A stretch of 7,379 nt of DNA, taken from Candidatus Thorarchaeota archaeon (GTDB lineage: Archaea; Asgardarchaeota; Thorarchaeia; Thorarchaeales; Thorarchaeaceae). Positions 6,528 to 7,379 of this stretch are shown here, in pieces. The position numbers and the translations under genes are program-made. The number at the start of each line of letters is the position of its first letter. Position 1 is the first letter of the stretch. Location: positions 1 through 7,379 of the forward strand of contig DAOWNS010000088.1 of NCBI GenBank assembly GCA_030642465.1, given 5' to 3'. The notes under the pieces are model-generated. The model did no database searches. It was not told the origin of the DNA and saw only the letters and a list, made by a program, of their open reading frames with translations.

Positions 6528-6899
6528 ATGACTGAAACACGCGGTGACACACTCGAAGGCGTTTTGAACGAGCTACAGGGCAGCATTCCTGAGATTGAAG
6601 CTTGCGCTATAGTGAGTGTAGAGGGGCTTCCTATTGTTTCGGCTTTGCCACCAGACGTTGATGAGGCTAAGGTTGCTGCTATGACCGCTGCGATGCTCAC
6701 ACTCGGTGAAAAGGCTGCGATTGAACTTGGAAAGGGAACCCTTGAGCAGGTCAATGTTAAAGGTATAGATGGATGGCTGCTAGTCGTTTCCGCAGGATTG
6801 AACGCATGCCTGACAGTATCGACCACAGCCAATGCGAAGCTCGGGCTTATCTTTCTCGACATGAAACGCGCGGCTGACAAGATTGCGCTCATGATCTAG
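6528..6899 (+). CDS. MglB-like Roadblock/LC7 protein, probable regulator of the upstream GTPase (123 aa)
   Basis: A canonical Roadblock/LC7 protein of the MglB type. In bacteria, MglB dimers bind MglA and stimulate GTP hydrolysis. Helix 1 (8-19), strand IEACAIVSVEG (23-33), the hallmark GLPIVSALPPDVDE (33-46), helix 2 with MTAAMLTLGEKAAIEL (52-67), strands LEQVNVKGI (72-80) and GWLLVVSAG (82-90), strand ACLTVSTT (93-100) and helix 3 with AKLGLIFLDMKRAADKI (103-119) are all present; the length is typical. The gene starts 11 nt after the GTPase stop, with GGTGA at 6517-6521 six nt before the ATG, so the two are almost certainly cotranscribed and translated together. This is the most standard of the four Roadblock proteins in the window. 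GAP activity is inferred from the family and the pairing. Confidence 0.93.
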   Translation: MTETRGDTLEGVLNELQGSIPEIEACAIVSVEGLPIVSALPPDVDEAKVAAMTAAMLTLGEKAAIELGKGTLEQVNVKGIDGWLLVVSAGLNACLTVSTTANAKLGLIFLDMKRAADKIALMI

Positions 6900-6977
6900 C
6901 ACTAGTACATATGATTCTCCAGCACCAAGCTAATTAGAGCAATCAGACAAACATCTTACAGCGGAGTGATTATCCAT
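6900..6977 (+). promoter_or_regulatory. Intergenic region and ribosome site ahead of the cis-prenyltransferase
   Basis: GGAGTGAT at 6963-6970 is close to the archaeal Shine-Dalgarno consensus and sits 7 nt before TTG 6978, deciding that start. ACATATGA at about 6907-6914 and CTAATTAG at 6930-6937 are possible TATA elements, so the gene may have its own promoter; read-through from the Roadblock gene 78 nt upstream is equally possible. Confidence 0.45.
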
Positions 6978-7379
6978 TTGAATTTCGCCGGCCCCGTGTA
7001 CAGACTCTACGAGTTCTTTCTTTATCGGCAGTTGAAAAAAGAGAATGCTCCACGACACGTCGGAATCATACTAGATGGTAATCGTCGTTATGCTCGGCAG
7101 CACGGGTATGATGTTCCATGGATTGGCCATCACAAGGGCGGACAGAAAGTCATGGAAGTCCTAAAGATCCTCTGGGAGGCCGGAGTTAAGGTATGCACGC
7201 TTTATGCATTCTCCGTGGAAAACTTTGAGAGGAGTAAGGGCGAAGTCACAGAAATCATGGATATTCTTAAGGAGAAGTTTGCTGAGGTTGTTGATAACCC
7301 CGATATTCAGCGCTACAAGGTGCGAATCAGAGCAATTGGAAGGATGGACCTTCTCCCTGAGGAGCTACAGGTAGTAATC
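6978..7379 (+). CDS. uppS: Cis-prenyltransferase (undecaprenyl/polyprenyl diphosphate synthase), 3'-truncated by window edge
   Basis: This enzyme adds isopentenyl diphosphate units in cis configuration to an allylic diphosphate, making the long polyprenyl diphosphate that becomes the lipid carrier for protein glycosylation and envelope sugars in archaea. The 134 visible residues hold HVGIILDGNRRYARQHG (27-43) with catalytic Asp33, the GHHKGGQKV segment (50-58), LYAFSVENFERSKGEV (75-90) with Ser79, Glu81 and Asn82, and RAIGRMDLLPEEL (118-130). The C-terminal RxxGExRLS-type region lies beyond the edge. The N-terminal helix YRLYEFFLYRQLKK (8-21) resembles archaeal and eukaryotic (dehydrodolichyl diphosphate synthase) forms. 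TTG 6978 is chosen over GTG 6996 because only TTG has a well-spaced ribosome site. Chain length cannot be predicted from this fragment; archaeal homologues often use geranylgeranyl diphosphate as primer. Confidence 0.95.
   Translation, partial: MNFAGPVYRLYEFFLYRQLKKENAPRHVGIILDGNRRYARQHGYDVPWIGHHKGGQKVMEVLKILWEAGVKVCTLYAFSVENFERSKGEVTEIMDILKEKFAEVVDNPDIQRYKVRIRAIGRMDLLPEELQVVI

Noticed and set aside
6996..7379. GTG at 6996 as the start of the cis-prenyltransferase
   Set aside because: No ribosome site precedes it, whereas TTG 6978 has GGAGTGAT 7 nt upstream. It stays a fallback because the conserved region would still be intact.

Overview
The window looks like a chromosomal segment from an archaeon, most likely an Asgard archaeon of Thorarchaeota type. 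The evidence is the gene set: an archaeal-type SMC, a cis-prenyltransferase with the archaeal/eukaryotic N-terminus, an MglA-family small GTPase, four separate Roadblock/LC7 proteins, and a zinc-finger plus VWA protein laid out like eukaryotic Sec23/Sec24. GGTGA-type ribosome binding sites, TATA-like elements and frequent TTG starts fit archaea. The lineage is inferred from gene content, not from a database search.

Layout, left to right. Positions 1-2395 (minus) hold the N-terminal two thirds of SMC: ATPase head, first coiled coil, complete hinge and the start of the return coil; the gene runs off the left edge. Positions 2584-2946 (minus) hold a 120-residue Roadblock protein. A 209-bp divergent region with a TATA-like element on each strand separates it from the Sec23/24-like protein (3156-4775, plus, 539 residues). 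A perfect 11-bp hairpin follows that gene. Two Roadblock genes come next as a pair, at 5004-5294 (96 residues, lacking the final helix) and 5319-5786 (155 residues, acidic tail), followed by a terminator-like hairpin. Then comes an MglA-type GTPase (5953-6516), 11 nt ahead of an MglB-like Roadblock gene (6528-6899). A cis-prenyltransferase gene (from 6978) runs off the right edge.

How the genes may work together: MglB-type Roadblock dimers are known to act on MglA GTPases, so 5953-6899 reads as a switch plus its regulator. The other three Roadblock proteins could be further platform or regulator subunits, comparable to Ragulator or MglB dimers. The Sec23/24-like protein beside them is the most striking element, because eukaryotic Sec23 is a COPII coat subunit and the GAP of a small GTPase. 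Together 2584-6899 may be a GTPase and coat-like module, but physical or functional linkage is inferred from proximity only. SMC (chromosome organisation) and the cis-prenyltransferase (polyprenyl lipid carrier) are probably unrelated housekeeping neighbours.

Four of the eight genes (SMC, the 96-residue Roadblock, the GTPase, the prenyltransferase) appear to start at TTG. No tRNA, rRNA, CRISPR array, insertion sequence or phage feature was seen, and no gene-free stretch exceeds 300 bases.
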